Shown: positions 38,008 to 49,712, numbered from the stretch's first letter. The stretch is DNA of 64,000 nucleotides from Nocardia suismassiliense (GCF_900269665.1 NZ_LT985361.1:2848514-2912513), one strand, 5' to 3'. Numbers and translations: made by a program. Notes: a model not told the origin generated them from the letters alone.

Positions 38008-38625
38008 ATGAGCACAGCAGCAGGGGGCGCAGGCACGAAGCGCGACGCGGGGGCGAAGCGGGTTGTCGTCGCCGAGGACGAGGCGCTCATCCGCATGGAT
38101 CTGGTGGAGATGCTGACCGAAGAGGGTTATCTGGTGGTCGGTGAGGCCGGCGACGGTCAGCAGGCGGTGGATCTCGCGGTGGAGCATCGACCGGATCTGG
38201 TGATCATGGATGTGAAGATGCCGCGCCGGGACGGCATCGATGCGGCGGCCGAGATCGCGTCGAAACGTGTTGCGCCGGTGGTGATTCTGACCGCGTTCAG
38301 CCAGCGTGACCTGGTCGAGCGGGCGCGTGACGCGGGTGCGATGGCCTATTTGGTGAAGCCGTTCACCAAGTCGGATCTGGTGCCGGCGATCGAGCTGGCG
38401 GCGAGCCGCTTCCATGAGATCACCGCGCTGGAGGGCGAGGTGGCGAACCTGTCCGACCGGCTGGAGACGCGCAAGCTGGTGGAGCGGGCCAAGGGCGTGC
38501 TGATGCAGACCCAAGGTCTTTCCGAGCCGCAGGCGTTCAAGTGGATTCAGCGGACCGCAATGGATCGCCGGACTACGATGAAGGCTGTCGCGGAGGTCGT
38601 GCTGGAGAACCTCGCTCCCAAGTGA
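38008..38625 (+). CDS. pdtaR: response regulator with ANTAR RNA-binding domain
   Basis: 205 residues. Receiver domain about 18-135: acidic pocket AEDEALIRMD, phospho-acceptor Asp68 in LVIMDVKMPRRDG, VVILTAFSQ and the Lys of YLVKPFTKSDL. A short coiled coil (ITALEGEVANLSDRLETRK) leads to the ANTAR domain (ERAKGVLMQTQGLSEPQAFKWIQ...AVAEVVLENL), which binds tandem hairpins in mRNA leaders to prevent termination. Orthologue of Rv1626 (PdtaR), whose kinase PdtaS is encoded elsewhere. AGAGGGG precedes the ATG. Confidence 0.95.
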   Translation: MSTAAGGAGTKRDAGAKRVVVAEDEALIRMDLVEMLTEEGYLVVGEAGDGQQAVDLAVEHRPDLVIMDVKMPRRDGIDAAAEIASKRVAPVVILTAFSQRDLVERARDAGAMAYLVKPFTKSDLVPAIELAASRFHEITALEGEVANLSDRLETRKLVERAKGVLMQTQGLSEPQAFKWIQRTAMDRRTTMKAVAEVVLENLAPK

Positions 38626-38811
38626 CCTCGGCCGTCGCCGGGTGTGAATTTTACGCGTGCGAAACGCGATCGTGAACAAAAATTCGACACGATGTCGCGT
38701 TCATGATCCGAATGTGATGCGGAACTAACGTATGAACGCTAAGTTCTGACCGGGCTGACGTGGTCGGCCTCCTCGGTGATCCCGGGGGAGCACAGGACTT
38801 AGAGGTGAAAC

Positions 38812-40053
38812 GTGCTTAGTTCGACATGGCACAGTCGTACGACGCGAGGTGTTTTGGCTATCGGCGCTGCCGCCGCGCTGGTGCTGACCGGTTGTAGTGA
38901 CAAATCGACCAGCAGCAACGGTACGGATTCGTCCGGTACCAGCGGCGCAGCCGGGCTGTCCATCCAGCCGGTAGTGCAGGTAGACATCAACGGCAAGGAA
39001 GTTGCGAAGACTGACGCGTCCAAGGCCGCCGACCCCGCCGGTGACGGCAAGGCGACCTGCGCTCCGACCAGCATCGCCTTTGCCGGCGCGTTGACGGGCC
39101 CGAATGCCGCGCTCGGGATCAACATCGACATGGGCGCGAAGCTGGCGCTCGATCAGCACAACAAGGCCAACCCCGGCTGCCAGATCACGTTGAAGTCGTT
39201 CGACACCGAGGGCGATCCGCAGAAGGCCACCCAGGTCATCCCGCAGATCGTGAACGACAAGTCGATCGTCGCCCTGCTCGGCCCGACGTTCTCCGGTGAG
39301 ACCAAGGCGACCGGCAAGATCCTCAGTGATGCCGGCCTGGCCTCGCTGACCTCCTCGGCCACCAACGCCACGCTGACCCAGAACGGCTGGACCAGCTTCT
39401 TCCGCGGCCTGGCCCATGACGACGTGCAGGGCCCGTCGGTGGCGAAGTACCTGACCGGCACCGCGGGCTACAAGAAGGTCTGCGTCATCCAGGACAACAG
39501 CGACTACGGCACCGGCCTGGCCAAGAGCATCACCGAGGGTCTCGGTGCGGCGGCCGACGCCAGCTGCTCGTCCAGCATCAAGACCGGTGACAAGGACTTC
39601 TCCGCCACGGTCACCAAGATCGCGGGTGCGAACGCGGACGCTGTCTTCTTCGCCGGCTACTACGCCGAGGGTGCGCCGCTGGCGCAGCAGCTGAAGTCGG
39701 GTGGCTTCAAGGGCGTTTTCGTCGCCCCGGACGGCACCAACGACCCGCAGTTCCTGTCCCAGGCGGGCAGCGCGGCCAAGGGCGCGACGCTGACCTGCCC
39801 GTGTGGTCCGGCTCCGGAGAAGTTCGAGAAGGACTACCAGGCTTTCAACAAGCAGCCTTCGGGTGTCTACTCGGTCGAGGCCTACGACCTGGCCACCATC
39901 CTGGCCAAGGGCATCGACGCGGGCAAGGTAACTCGTCCCGACCTGCTGGAGTACGTGCGTAGCTACGACGGTGCCGGACTGGCCCGTCAGTACAAGTGGA
40001 GCGCCAACGGCGAGCTCAGCAACGCACTGATCTGGATCTACACGGTCAAGTAA
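38812..40053 (+). CDS. branched-chain amino acid-type ABC transporter substrate-binding lipoprotein
   Basis: 413 residues. Lipoprotein signal with lipobox VLTGC, then a Ser/Thr/Gly linker. Periplasmic-binding family I (LivJ-like): PTSIAFAGALTGPNAALGIN, KSFDTEGDPQKATQVIPQ, ALLGPTFSGETKATGKIL, KKVCVIQDNSDYGTGLAKS and YAEGAPLAQQLKSGG. GTG start. First gene of a complete SBP-permease-permease-ATPase-ATPase operon; the ligand is probably a branched-chain amino acid or a related amide. Confidence 0.92.
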   Translation: MLSSTWHSRTTRGVLAIGAAAALVLTGCSDKSTSSNGTDSSGTSGAAGLSIQPVVQVDINGKEVAKTDASKAADPAGDGKATCAPTSIAFAGALTGPNAALGINIDMGAKLALDQHNKANPGCQITLKSFDTEGDPQKATQVIPQIVNDKSIVALLGPTFSGETKATGKILSDAGLASLTSSATNATLTQNGWTSFFRGLAHDDVQGPSVAKYLTGTAGYKKVCVIQDNSDYGTGLAKSITEGLGAAADASCSSSIKTGDKDFSATVTKIAGANADAVFFAGYYAEGAPLAQQLKSGGFKGVFVAPDGTNDPQFLSQAGSAAKGATLTCPCGPAPEKFEKDYQAFNKQPSGVYSVEAYDLATILAKGIDAGKVTRPDLLEYVRSYDGAGLARQYKWSANGELSNALIWIYTVK

Positions 40054-40071
40054 CCCATACACACGAGTCGC

Positions 40072-40113
40072 GCAGCACGTACCGGGGTTCGCGCGAATCC
40101 CGATACGTGCTGC
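40072..40113 (+). terminator. long stem-loop between binding protein and permease genes
   Basis: GCAGCACGTA pairs with TACGTGCTGC, and the interior (GGGGTTCGCGCGAATCCC) pairs nearly throughout, followed by TGTTTCG. Acts as terminator or mRNA 3' protector, letting the binding protein be made in excess of the permeases. Confidence 0.6.
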
Positions 40114-40150
40114 TGTTTCGTGAGGGTGAATGAATGAGGGCGAATTACGA

Positions 40151-41184
40151 ATGACACCCACTGCATTAGCCGGCGCTGTACAACTCGCCGGCGGGTCAAT
40201 CGACTTCAACTATGAAGGCGTGATCCAAGATTTCTGGCGACTGACCGTCGACGGATTGTCCTATGGTGCGATCTACGCACTGGTCGCTGTCGGCTACACC
40301 CTGGTCTACGGCGTTTTGCGGCTTATCAATTTTGCCCATTCGGAAATATTCATGCTCGGCCTGTTCGGTCAGTACATCGGGCTCATGTTGCTCGGTTTCT
40401 CGCCGAGCGGTGATGTCTACTCCCAGGGCATCATCCTCACCATCACCTATTTGGCGCTGGCGATGATCTTCGGCATGGCGGTCTCCGGGGCCGCGGCAGT
40501 CGGATTGGAACGCGTCGCCTATCGGCCGCTGCGCAGGCGTGGCGCCAAACCCCTGATCTTCCTCATCACCGCCATCGGCGCCTCGTTCGTGATCCAGGAA
40601 ATCGTGCACTTCGTGCTGCCGAAGATCTGGCCGTCCGTGGGTGGCACCAATGCCCAGAAGCCGATCATGCTGGTGGAGCCGACCACGCAGTTCAGCTTCG
40701 GCGGCGCGGACATCAGCAATGTGACGCTGGTGATCATCGTCTCCGCGATCATCCTGGCCATCGCCACCGAGCTGCTCATCAATCAGACCAAGTTCGGCCG
40801 CGGCATCCGGGCCGTGGCGCAGGATCCCGATACCGCGACGCTGATGGGTGTCTCGCGGGAGCGGATCATCATGCTCACCTTCCTCATCGGCGGCGTGCTC
40901 GCCGGTGCGGCCGCGTTGCTGTACGCGCTCAAGATCCCGAACGGGATCATCTACTCGGGCGGATTCATCCTCGGCATCAAGGCATTCAGTGCCGCGGTGC
41001 TCGGCGGTATCGGTAACCTGCGCGGCGCGCTGCTCGGCGGCCTGCTGCTCGGACTGGCGGAGAACTACGGCCAGATCCTGTTCGGCACCGAATGGCGCGA
41101 CGTGGTCGCGTTCGTGGTGCTCGTGCTGGTGCTGATGATTCGACCGACCGGCATTTTGGGTGAGAGTCTCGGGAAGGCACGAGC

Positions 41185-41188
<4 letters not shown>
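40151..41188 (+). CDS. livH: branched-chain amino acid ABC transporter permease (LivH type)
   Basis: 345 residues from ATG 40151 (GAGGG about 10 nt upstream); the in-frame ATG at 40130 has a Shine-Dalgarno-like sequence only 3 nt away and adds seven residues. About eight helices; LivH signatures GLSYGAIYALVAVGYTLVYGVLRLINFAHSE and the cytoplasmic loop GRGIRAVAQDPDTATLMG. Stop overlaps the livM ATG (ATGA). Confidence 0.93.
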
Positions 41189-42608
<1,420 letters not shown>

Positions 42609-42612
<4 letters not shown>

Positions 42613-43601
42613 CCGGGCCGGGCGCCGGTGGCGCACTGTTCGACAACGAGGACATGGCCGCGGGTTATGTCGCCGAACCCGAGGTGGAGCCCAGTGCCGG
42701 TGTGGTCGACGTGACCGCGGTGATTCCGGACCTGGCCGACGCCGAGACGGTCGCGGAGGTCGTGGCCTCGCATCGCGAGATCTCGACCGAAGTCGGTGCG
42801 CCGCTGCTGCGCACCGACGAGCTGACCGTGAAGTTCGGTGGTCTGACCGCGTTGGACGCGGTGAGTTTCGAGATCCGCCGCGGCGAGATCCTCGGGCTCA
42901 TCGGGCCCAACGGCGCGGGCAAGACCACCTGCTTCAACGCGATCACCGGGGTGTACCGCCCGTCCTCGGGCACCGTGTATTTCGACGGCGCACCGCTGAC
43001 GAAGACCAAGCGCAACGCCATCACCCGGCTCGGCATCGCGCGTACCTTCCAGAACATCCGGCTCTTCAACGAGATGACCGCGTTGGAGAACGTGGTGGTC
43101 GGCACCGACGCCAGGCACAAGACCTCGGTGCCCGGCGCCATCTTCCGCACCGCGCGGCACCGCCGCGAGGAACGCGACGCGATCGAGCGGGGCATGGCGC
43201 TGCTCGAATTCGTCGGTATCGCACCGATGGCGGTGGAGAAGGCGCGCAACCTGTCCTACGGCGATCAGCGCCGGTTGGAGATCGCCAGGGCGCTGGCGAC
43301 CGAGCCGAAGTTGCTCTGCCTGGACGAGCCCGCGGCCGGCTTCAATCCGAGCGAGAAGTCGGCGCTGATGGATCTGATCCGCAAGATCCGCGACGACGGG
43401 TTCACCGTGCTGCTGATCGAGCACGACATGCGCCTGGTGATGGGCGTGACCGACCGGATCGTGGTGCTGGAGTTCGGCCGCAAGATCGCGGACGGGCTGC
43501 CCGCCGAAATCCGGGAGGACCCCGCGGTGATCGCCGCCTATCTCGGTGTGCCCGACGACGGCATCGAGTCGGGGACGAGCGCGCACGGGACGGACGGGTA
43601 G
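42609..43601 (+). CDS. livG: branched-chain amino acid ABC transporter ATP-binding protein (LivG type)
   Basis: 330 residues. N-terminal ~65-residue acidic extension not found in E. coli LivG, then the ATPase: Walker A GLIGPNGAGKTTCFN, Q-loop RTFQNIRLFNEMTALENV, signature LSYGDQRRLEIARAL, Walker B LLCLDEPAAGFNP, H-loop LLIEHDMRLVMGV. Pairs with LivF. Confidence 0.95.
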
Positions 43602-43609
43602 GAGCAGCG

Positions 43610-44389
43610 ATGACATCGCACAGAGAACCGGATCAGCAGACCGTCGACGTGACCAAGGGAGCTTCGGCCGAGACCCTGCTCGAGGTCACCGACATGGTCG
43701 TCAACTACGGCAGAATCCAGGCGCTGCACGGGATTTCGCTGCGGGTGGCGGCGGGCGAGCTGGTGACCCTGCTCGGCGCGAACGGTGCGGGCAAGACCAC
43801 CACCATGCGGGCGTTGTCCGGCCTGCTGCCGCTGACCCGCGGCAAGATCATGTTCGAGGGTCGCGACATCACCCACATGAAGGCGCACGAACGGGTGGGT
43901 GAGGGCCTGATCCAGGCACCGGAAGGCCGGGGTGTTTTCCCCGGCATGACGGTGCAGGAGAACCTCGACATGGGTTGCTACGGAAGGCCGTTCAAGCAGA
44001 AGGCGGAGTACAACCAGACGCTGGAATGGGTGTTCGAGCTGTTCCCGCGCATGTCGGAACGGCGCAAGCAGGTCGGCGGCACGCTCTCCGGTGGTGAGCA
44101 GCAGATGCTGGCCATCGGCCGGGCGTTGATGGCGCGGCCGCGGCTGCTGTTGCTGGATGAACCGTCGATGGGCTTGGCGCCCATGATCATTCAGCAGATC
44201 TTCAGGATCATCACCGAGATCAACCAGCAGGGCACCACCGTGCTGCTGGTCGAGCAGAACGCTCAGCAGGCGCTCTCGCGCAGCGACCGCGCCTACATCA
44301 TGGAGACCGGTGACGTCACCAAGACCGGCTCCGGTCGCGACCTGCTCACCGACCCGTCGGTGAAGTCGGCCTACCTGGGCGTCGGGTAG
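43610..44389 (+). CDS. livF: branched-chain amino acid ABC transporter ATP-binding protein (LivF type)
   Basis: 259 residues. Walker A LLGANGAGKTTTMRALSGL, LIQAPEGRGVFPGMTVQENL typical of LivF, signature TLSGGEQQMLAIGRALMARP, Walker B LLLLDEPSMGLAP, H-loop VLLVEQNAQQAL. GGAGCAG before the ATG. Last gene of the operon. Confidence 0.95.
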   Translation: MTSHREPDQQTVDVTKGASAETLLEVTDMVVNYGRIQALHGISLRVAAGELVTLLGANGAGKTTTMRALSGLLPLTRGKIMFEGRDITHMKAHERVGEGLIQAPEGRGVFPGMTVQENLDMGCYGRPFKQKAEYNQTLEWVFELFPRMSERRKQVGGTLSGGEQQMLAIGRALMARPRLLLLDEPSMGLAPMIIQQIFRIITEINQQGTTVLLVEQNAQQALSRSDRAYIMETGDVTKTGSGRDLLTDPSVKSAYLGVG

Positions 44390-44442
44390 TTCCGGTGTAA
44401 TCCCCAGGGCCGCAAGGCCGTCCTCGAGGCATGATCGTGACC

Positions 44443-46119
44443 ATGAATGGTCACGATGAGCTGACGGGTCTGGCCGAGCGGTACTGGGACACCTTCCTGG
44501 CGGCCAAACCCAGCGACGCGACACTGCTCGGCGATCGGCGCTTCGACGATCGGGTCGAGGATCTGTCCGTCGCGGCCGAACAACAATTGCTGTCGACCTG
44601 GCGCGACTTGTTGCGCCAGGTCGACGCGTTCGACGCCGAGCGGCTCGACCCCACCGATCGCACCACCCGCAGCCTGCTGCGCACCGAACTGGCGGGCGCG
44701 ATCCAGCGGCTGGAGTGCCGTCCGCTGGAAATGGCGTCCGATCAGATGGAGGGCGTGCACGCCTACCTGCTGACGATGGCGCCGCAGACCAACGCGCCGG
44801 AGCCGGCCAACGCGCTCGCGCTGGTGCAGCGCTTCCGGCAATTCGACACCATGCTCGCGCAGGCCGTCGATCGATTCCGGGACGGGTTGGCCGCGGGCCG
44901 CACGCCGCCCCGGATCACCCTCGAGCGGTCGCTGAACCAGCTCGACGGATATCTGGCCTCGGAGCTGGCCGAGGATCCCTTCGTCACCTTCGCCGGCCCG
45001 CCGAACTGGGATGGCGAGGCGAACTGGCGCGCCGAATTGACCGAGGTGGCACGCGATGTCATCCGACCGGCGTTCCAGCGCTACCGGGAGGTGCTGTTCA
45101 ACGAACTGCTGCCCGCGAGCCGGCCGGACGACAAGCCGGGCCTGTGCTGGCTCGGCGCCGACGGCGCGGACATCTACCAGCGCCAGCTGCGCTACCACAC
45201 CACCCTGCCCGATCTCGGTGCCGACGAAATCCATGAGCTGGGCCTGACAGAGCTCGCGGCGCTGCGTGAGGAATACGCGACGATCGGCGAGCGGCTGTTC
45301 GGCACCGCCGACCTCGGCGAGATCTTCGCCAGGCTGCGCGACGATCCCGCGCTGTGTTACGTCGACGGCGAACAGATCATGTTCGACGCGCGGCACGCGC
45401 TGACCTCCGCGAACGCCCAGGTGGGCAACTGGTTCGGCAGGCTGCCCAAGGAATCCTGCGAGATCGTGCCGATGCCGGAGTTCCTCGCCGCGGACGCCCC
45501 TGCGGCGTACTACTTTCCGCCCGCCGCGGACGGTTCCCGGCCGGGCACCTACTTCGTCAACACCTATCACCCCACCGGCCGCGGGCGGTTCGAGACGGCC
45601 GCGGTGGCGTTCCACGAGGCCATCCCCGGCCACCACCTGCAACTCACCATCGCCAACGAACTCGACCACCTGCCGCGCTTCCAGCGCCAGTCGTACGCGA
45701 ACACCGCGTTCGTCGAGGGCTGGGCGCTCTACACCGAGCGGCTCGCCGACGAAATGGGTTTGTACGAGGACGATCTGGGCCGCCTCGGCATGCTGTCCGG
45801 CGATTCCATGCGCTCCTGCCGCCTCGTCCTCGACACCGGCCTGCACGCGAAAGGCTGGAGCAGGCAGCAGGCCATCGACTTCATGGTGGCCAACGCGCCC
45901 GCCGGCATCGCCGAGATCACCACCGAGGTCGACCGCTACATCGGCATGCCCGGCCAGGCCGTCGGCTACAAGATCGGCCAGCTGGAAATCCGCCGCCAGC
46001 GCCTCGCCGCCACCGAACGCCTCGGCAGCGCCTTCGACATCAAGGCCTTCCACGACATAGTCCTCGGCTCCGGCTCCCTCAGCCTCCCGGTCCTCCGAGA
46101 ACTCGTCGCCACCCTGTAA
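44443..46119 (+). CDS. DUF885 family metallopeptidase-like protein
   Basis: 558 residues from ATG 44443, preceded by a -10-like CATGAT 7 nt away; an ATG at 44431 is in frame. DUF885 hallmark with zinc-ligand-like HEAIPGHHLQ around residues 392-401, plus FVEGWALYTERLADEMG, TGLHAKGWSRQQAIDFM and PGQAVGYKIGQLEI. Probably a cytoplasmic or surface carboxypeptidase/dipeptidase; no signal peptide. Hairpin follows. Confidence 0.88.
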   Translation: MNGHDELTGLAERYWDTFLAAKPSDATLLGDRRFDDRVEDLSVAAEQQLLSTWRDLLRQVDAFDAERLDPTDRTTRSLLRTELAGAIQRLECRPLEMASDQMEGVHAYLLTMAPQTNAPEPANALALVQRFRQFDTMLAQAVDRFRDGLAAGRTPPRITLERSLNQLDGYLASELAEDPFVTFAGPPNWDGEANWRAELTEVARDVIRPAFQRYREVLFNELLPASRPDDKPGLCWLGADGADIYQRQLRYHTTLPDLGADEIHELGLTELAALREEYATIGERLFGTADLGEIFARLRDDPALCYVDGEQIMFDARHALTSANAQVGNWFGRLPKESCEIVPMPEFLAADAPAAYYFPPAADGSRPGTYFVNTYHPTGRGRFETAAVAFHEAIPGHHLQLTIANELDHLPRFQRQSYANTAFVEGWALYTERLADEMGLYEDDLGRLGMLSGDSMRSCRLVLDTGLHAKGWSRQQAIDFMVANAPAGIAEITTEVDRYIGMPGQAVGYKIGQLEIRRQRLAATERLGSAFDIKAFHDIVLGSGSLSLPVLRELVATL

Positions 46120-46125
46120 CCCCGT

Positions 46126-46165
46126 GCGCCGCCCGCCTCAGAATTCGTACTCGGGCGGGCGGCGC
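46126..46165 (+). terminator. terminator hairpin after the DUF885 gene
   Basis: Perfect 12-bp stem GCGCCGCCCGCC / GGCGGGCGGCGC with a 16-nt loop, 6 bp past the stop. Confidence 0.7.
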
Positions 46166-46329
46166 TGGAGACCCTCCGGGGGTGAAGGAGAGGTCGCTGC
46201 GAACGGGCCGGGCGCGGGCAGGATCGGCGCGGCTTGCCGTCCCGCGTTCGCGCAATGAACAGGCGGGGTTTCGGGGTGGGTGGGTGTCGGCGTATCACCT
46301 TGTCGGTGCTGGTCCCTAGACTCTGGGGC

Positions 46330-49074
46330 GTGAGTTCACCCACGACTGCTCAGCGTCCTGTCACCGCGTCCGGCTCCAGCGAATCCGCACCGGGAGACCG
46401 GCCGACTCTGCTGTTGCTGGACGGGCATTCGATCGCCTATCGCGCGTTCTTCGCGCTACCGGCGGAGAACTTCAAGACGGTGACGGGGCAGACCACCAAT
46501 GCGGTGTACGGGTTCACCGCGATGCTGATCAACCTGCTGCGCGACGAGAAGCCGACGCACATCGCGACGGCGTTCGACGTGAACCGCAAGACGTTCCGCA
46601 CCGAGGCGTACCCGGAGTACAAGGCGAACCGGTCGCAGACTCCGGACGAGTTCCGCGGGCAGGTCGAACTCACCAAGGACGTGCTCGGCGCGATGGGCAT
46701 CCCGGTGATGGCGATCGAGGGCTTCGAGGCCGACGACATCATCGCCACGCTCACCACCCGGGCGGTGGACGAAGGCTTCCGGGTGCTGATCGTCTCGGGT
46801 GACCGCGACGCCATCCAGCTGGTCAACGAGAACGTGACCGTGCTCTACCCGCGCAAGGGCGTCTCCGACCTGACCCGGTTCACCCCCGACGAGGTGTTCG
46901 CCAAGTACGGCCTCACACCCACCCAGTACCCGGACTATGCGGCGCTGCGCGGCGACCCGAGCGACAACCTGCCCGGCATCCCCGGCGTCGGCGAGAAGAC
47001 CGCGGCCAAGTGGATCCGGGAGTACGGCGATCTGAACTCGCTGGTGGACAAGGTGGACGAGGTGAAGGGAAAGGTCGGTGACGCGCTGCGCGCCAACCTG
47101 AGCAGCGTCATCCTGAACCGTCAGCTCACCGAGATGGTGCGCGACATGCCACTGCCGTACACCCCGGACCAGCTGGCGCAGCAGCCGTGGGACCGCAACA
47201 AGATCCACCAGCTCTTCGACGACCTGGAGTTCCGCGTGCTGCGGGACCGGCTGTTCGAGACCCTGGCCCCGAAAGAGCCGGAAGCCGAGGCGGGCTTCGA
47301 GATCAGCGGCGGTGCGCTGGAGGTCGGCGCGGTCGCCGACTGGCTCACCGAACATGCCAAAGCCGGTGTCCGGCAGGGCGTCTCGATCGTCGGCTCCGGC
47401 ACCCCCGGCAACGGTGACGTGCGCGCACTGGCCATCGCGGCGGGCGACGGCGAGAGCGGCTACATCGACGTCTCGATCCTGACCCCGGAAGACGAAGCGG
47501 CACTGGGCGCCTGGCTCGCCGACCCGGCCGTGCCGAAGGCGCTGCACGAGGCGAAGGCCGCCATGCACGCGCTGCGCGGCCGCGGCTGGACGCTCGGCGG
47601 GCTCACCTGCGACACCGCGCTGGCCGCCTACCTGGTCCGCCCCGGCCAGCGCAGCTTCAACCTCGACGACCTCTCGCTGCGCTACCTGCGCCGCGAACTG
47701 CGCGCCGAAACCGATGAGACCCCGCAGCTTTCGCTGCTCGACGACGAGGACACCGTCGACGCCGAACTCGCGCAAACCGAGATGCTGCGCGCCAGGGCCG
47801 TCGCCGACCTCGCCGACGCCCTCGACACCGAACTGCAGCAGATCGAGTCCGTCCCATTGCTCGAGGACATGGAACTGCCGCTGCTCAGCGTGCTGGCCAA
47901 CCTCGAGGACGCCGGCATCGCGGTCGACACCGACCAGCTGGAGACGTTGCAACGCCAGTTCGCCGACAAGGTGACCGACGCGGCCAACGCGGCCTACGAG
48001 GTGATCGGCAAACAGATCAACCTCGGCTCGCCCAAGCAGCTGCAAGTGGTGCTGTTCGACGAGCTGGACATGCCGAAGACCAAGCGCACCAAGACCGGTT
48101 ACACCACTGACGCCGACGCGCTGGAGTCGCTGTTCGAGAAGACCGAGCACCCGTTCCTGCAGCACCTGCTCGAGCATCGCGACGCGACGCGACTGAAGGT
48201 GACCGTCGACGGTCTGCTGAAATGCGTCGCCGACGACGGGCGCATCCACACCACGTTCAACCAGACCATCGCCGCCACCGGCCGGCTCTCCTCCACCGAG
48301 CCGAACCTGCAGAACATCCCGATCCGCACCGACACCGGCAGGCAGATCCGCGACACCTTCGTCGTCGGCGCGGGCTACCAGTCGCTGATGACCGCCGACT
48401 ACAGCCAGATCGAGATGCGCATCATGGCGCACCTGTCCGCCGACGAAGGCCTGATCGAGGCCTTCAACTCGGGTGAAGACCTGCACACCTTCGTGGCGTC
48501 CAAGGCCTTCGACATCCCGATCGCCGAGGTGACCCCGGAGCTGCGCCGCCGGATCAAGGCGATGTCCTACGGGCTGGCCTACGGTCTGAGCTCCTACGGC
48601 TTGGCCGCCCAGCTGAAGATCAGCACCACCGAGGCCAAGGAGCAGATGGACGTCTACTTCGACCGCTTCGGTGGCATCCGCGACTACCTGTACGAGGTGG
48701 TCGAGCAGGCCCGCAAGGTCGGCTACACCTCGACCCTGTTCGGCCGCCGCCGCTACCTGCCCGACCTCGACTCCAGCAACCGGCAGCGCCGCGAGGCCGC
48801 CGAGCGGATGGCGCTCAACGCCCCCATCCAGGGCACCGCCGCCGACATCATCAAGGTCGCGATGATCAACGTGCACAAGGCGATCGAGGCCGCAGGCCTG
48901 CGCTCCAGGATGCTGCTGCAGATCCACGACGAATTGCTGTTCGAGGTCGCCGAGGGGGAGCGGGAGACTCTGGAGGCGCTGGCCAAGGAACAAATGGCCG
49001 CTGCGATCCACCTCTCGGTGCCCCTCGACGTCTCGGTCGGTACCGGTCGTAGTTGGGACAACGCCGCGCACTGA
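46330..49074 (+). CDS. polA: DNA polymerase I
   Basis: 914 residues. Repair and Okazaki-fragment processing. The 5' nuclease domain (residues 22-320) has LLLLDGHSIAYRAFFALP, EAYPEYKANRSQTPDE, FEADDIIATL, SGDRDAIQLV and YAALRGDPSDNLPGIPGVGEKTA. The middle 3'-5' exonuclease domain is degenerate, as in mycobacteria, lacking DxE/DxxxD acidic motifs. Polymerase motifs: A MTADYSQIEMRIMAHLS, B RRRIKAMSYGLAYGLSSYG, C LLQIHDELLFEV. GTG start 7 nt after TAGACT (46317-46322), likely leaderless; the 46234 ATG is not conserved. Confidence 0.97.
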   Translation: MSSPTTAQRPVTASGSSESAPGDRPTLLLLDGHSIAYRAFFALPAENFKTVTGQTTNAVYGFTAMLINLLRDEKPTHIATAFDVNRKTFRTEAYPEYKANRSQTPDEFRGQVELTKDVLGAMGIPVMAIEGFEADDIIATLTTRAVDEGFRVLIVSGDRDAIQLVNENVTVLYPRKGVSDLTRFTPDEVFAKYGLTPTQYPDYAALRGDPSDNLPGIPGVGEKTAAKWIREYGDLNSLVDKVDEVKGKVGDALRANLSSVILNRQLTEMVRDMPLPYTPDQLAQQPWDRNKIHQLFDDLEFRVLRDRLFETLAPKEPEAEAGFEISGGALEVGAVADWLTEHAKAGVRQGVSIVGSGTPGNGDVRALAIAAGDGESGYIDVSILTPEDEAALGAWLADPAVPKALHEAKAAMHALRGRGWTLGGLTCDTALAAYLVRPGQRSFNLDDLSLRYLRRELRAETDETPQLSLLDDEDTVDAELAQTEMLRARAVADLADALDTELQQIESVPLLEDMELPLLSVLANLEDAGIAVDTDQLETLQRQFADKVTDAANAAYEVIGKQINLGSPKQLQVVLFDELDMPKTKRTKTGYTTDADALESLFEKTEHPFLQHLLEHRDATRLKVTVDGLLKCVADDGRIHTTFNQTIAATGRLSSTEPNLQNIPIRTDTGRQIRDTFVVGAGYQSLMTADYSQIEMRIMAHLSADEGLIEAFNSGEDLHTFVASKAFDIPIAEVTPELRRRIKAMSYGLAYGLSSYGLAAQLKISTTEAKEQMDVYFDRFGGIRDYLYEVVEQARKVGYTSTLFGRRRYLPDLDSSNRQRREAAERMALNAPIQGTAADIIKVAMINVHKAIEAAGLRSRMLLQIHDELLFEVAEGERETLEALAKEQMAAAIHLSVPLDVSVGTGRSWDNAAH

Positions 49075-49712
49075 CAGTAACCATTGGCGCGCGGCGCCCG
49101 GATGGCGGATGTCGCCGTGTGGGGTGCTGACGGCAGCCGCTGTTGTCAGCACTGAGCTCCGTCGACGCCGATGCCACGCGGCACACTGGTTGCCGCCATG
49201 TCCCGTCGGGCATTGACCGCACTCGTGAGCGGGGCGTGTGGCGAATCTGTGCGGCGTTTCGGCTAGCGATGTCCCGCTGGGTGCTGATGGTCCTGGCGGG
49301 TGGGACGTGGCGGGGTCAACGTGGCGGTTGCCGCCGCTATGTCCCGTCGGCTAACGGCGCTGTACATGAGCGGGATATGGCGGAGGCTTCACTCGGTGGA
49401 TGCCGCCGTGGTGTCCCGTTCGGCGTTGACGGCCTTTCCTGAGGGGACATGGTGGATGGCGCGGTGGTGTCCGGTGTGAGTGGAGGCCGCCGGTGGGACA
49501 TGGTGGCGCCATTAGATGGCGTGCCGGGAGAGACCGTGGCGGCCGAGGATCCAGTGCGGTCAATGGATCGGATCGTCGGCGCCGGGCACTGACGGTGGCA
49601 GGGCGCCGAACCCATCGGCGCCCTGTCGATCTCGTTTCGTGGCGGGCTGATAACCGCTGCGCGCCGCGGCTTATCGGTTCGCGCGAAGGGGCGCCAGGCC
49701 GCAGGCGCTCGG
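49075..49712. other. noncoding region after polA
   Basis: About 640 bp without a gene, mostly the palindromic repeat array (49191-49510). M. tuberculosis has rpsA after polA; here synteny stops. Confidence 0.6.
49191..49510. repeat. array of five imperfect palindromes (~48-56 bp units)
   Basis: Units at 49191-49243, 49266-49313, 49328-49383, 49400-49454 and 49461-49510. Most begin near GCCGCC-ATGTCCCG and end near GCGGGACATGGCGG, its reverse complement, around a loop related to TCGGCNTTGACGGC. Each unit can form a hairpin; units diverge in sequence but keep the paired ends. Confidence 0.65.

Noticed and set aside
46456..49152. 898-residue minus-strand frame opposite polA
   Set aside because: Composition (His/Arg/Gly/Asp/Val-rich, no domain) is that of an antisense shadow in high-GC DNA; polA on the plus strand has all its motifs.
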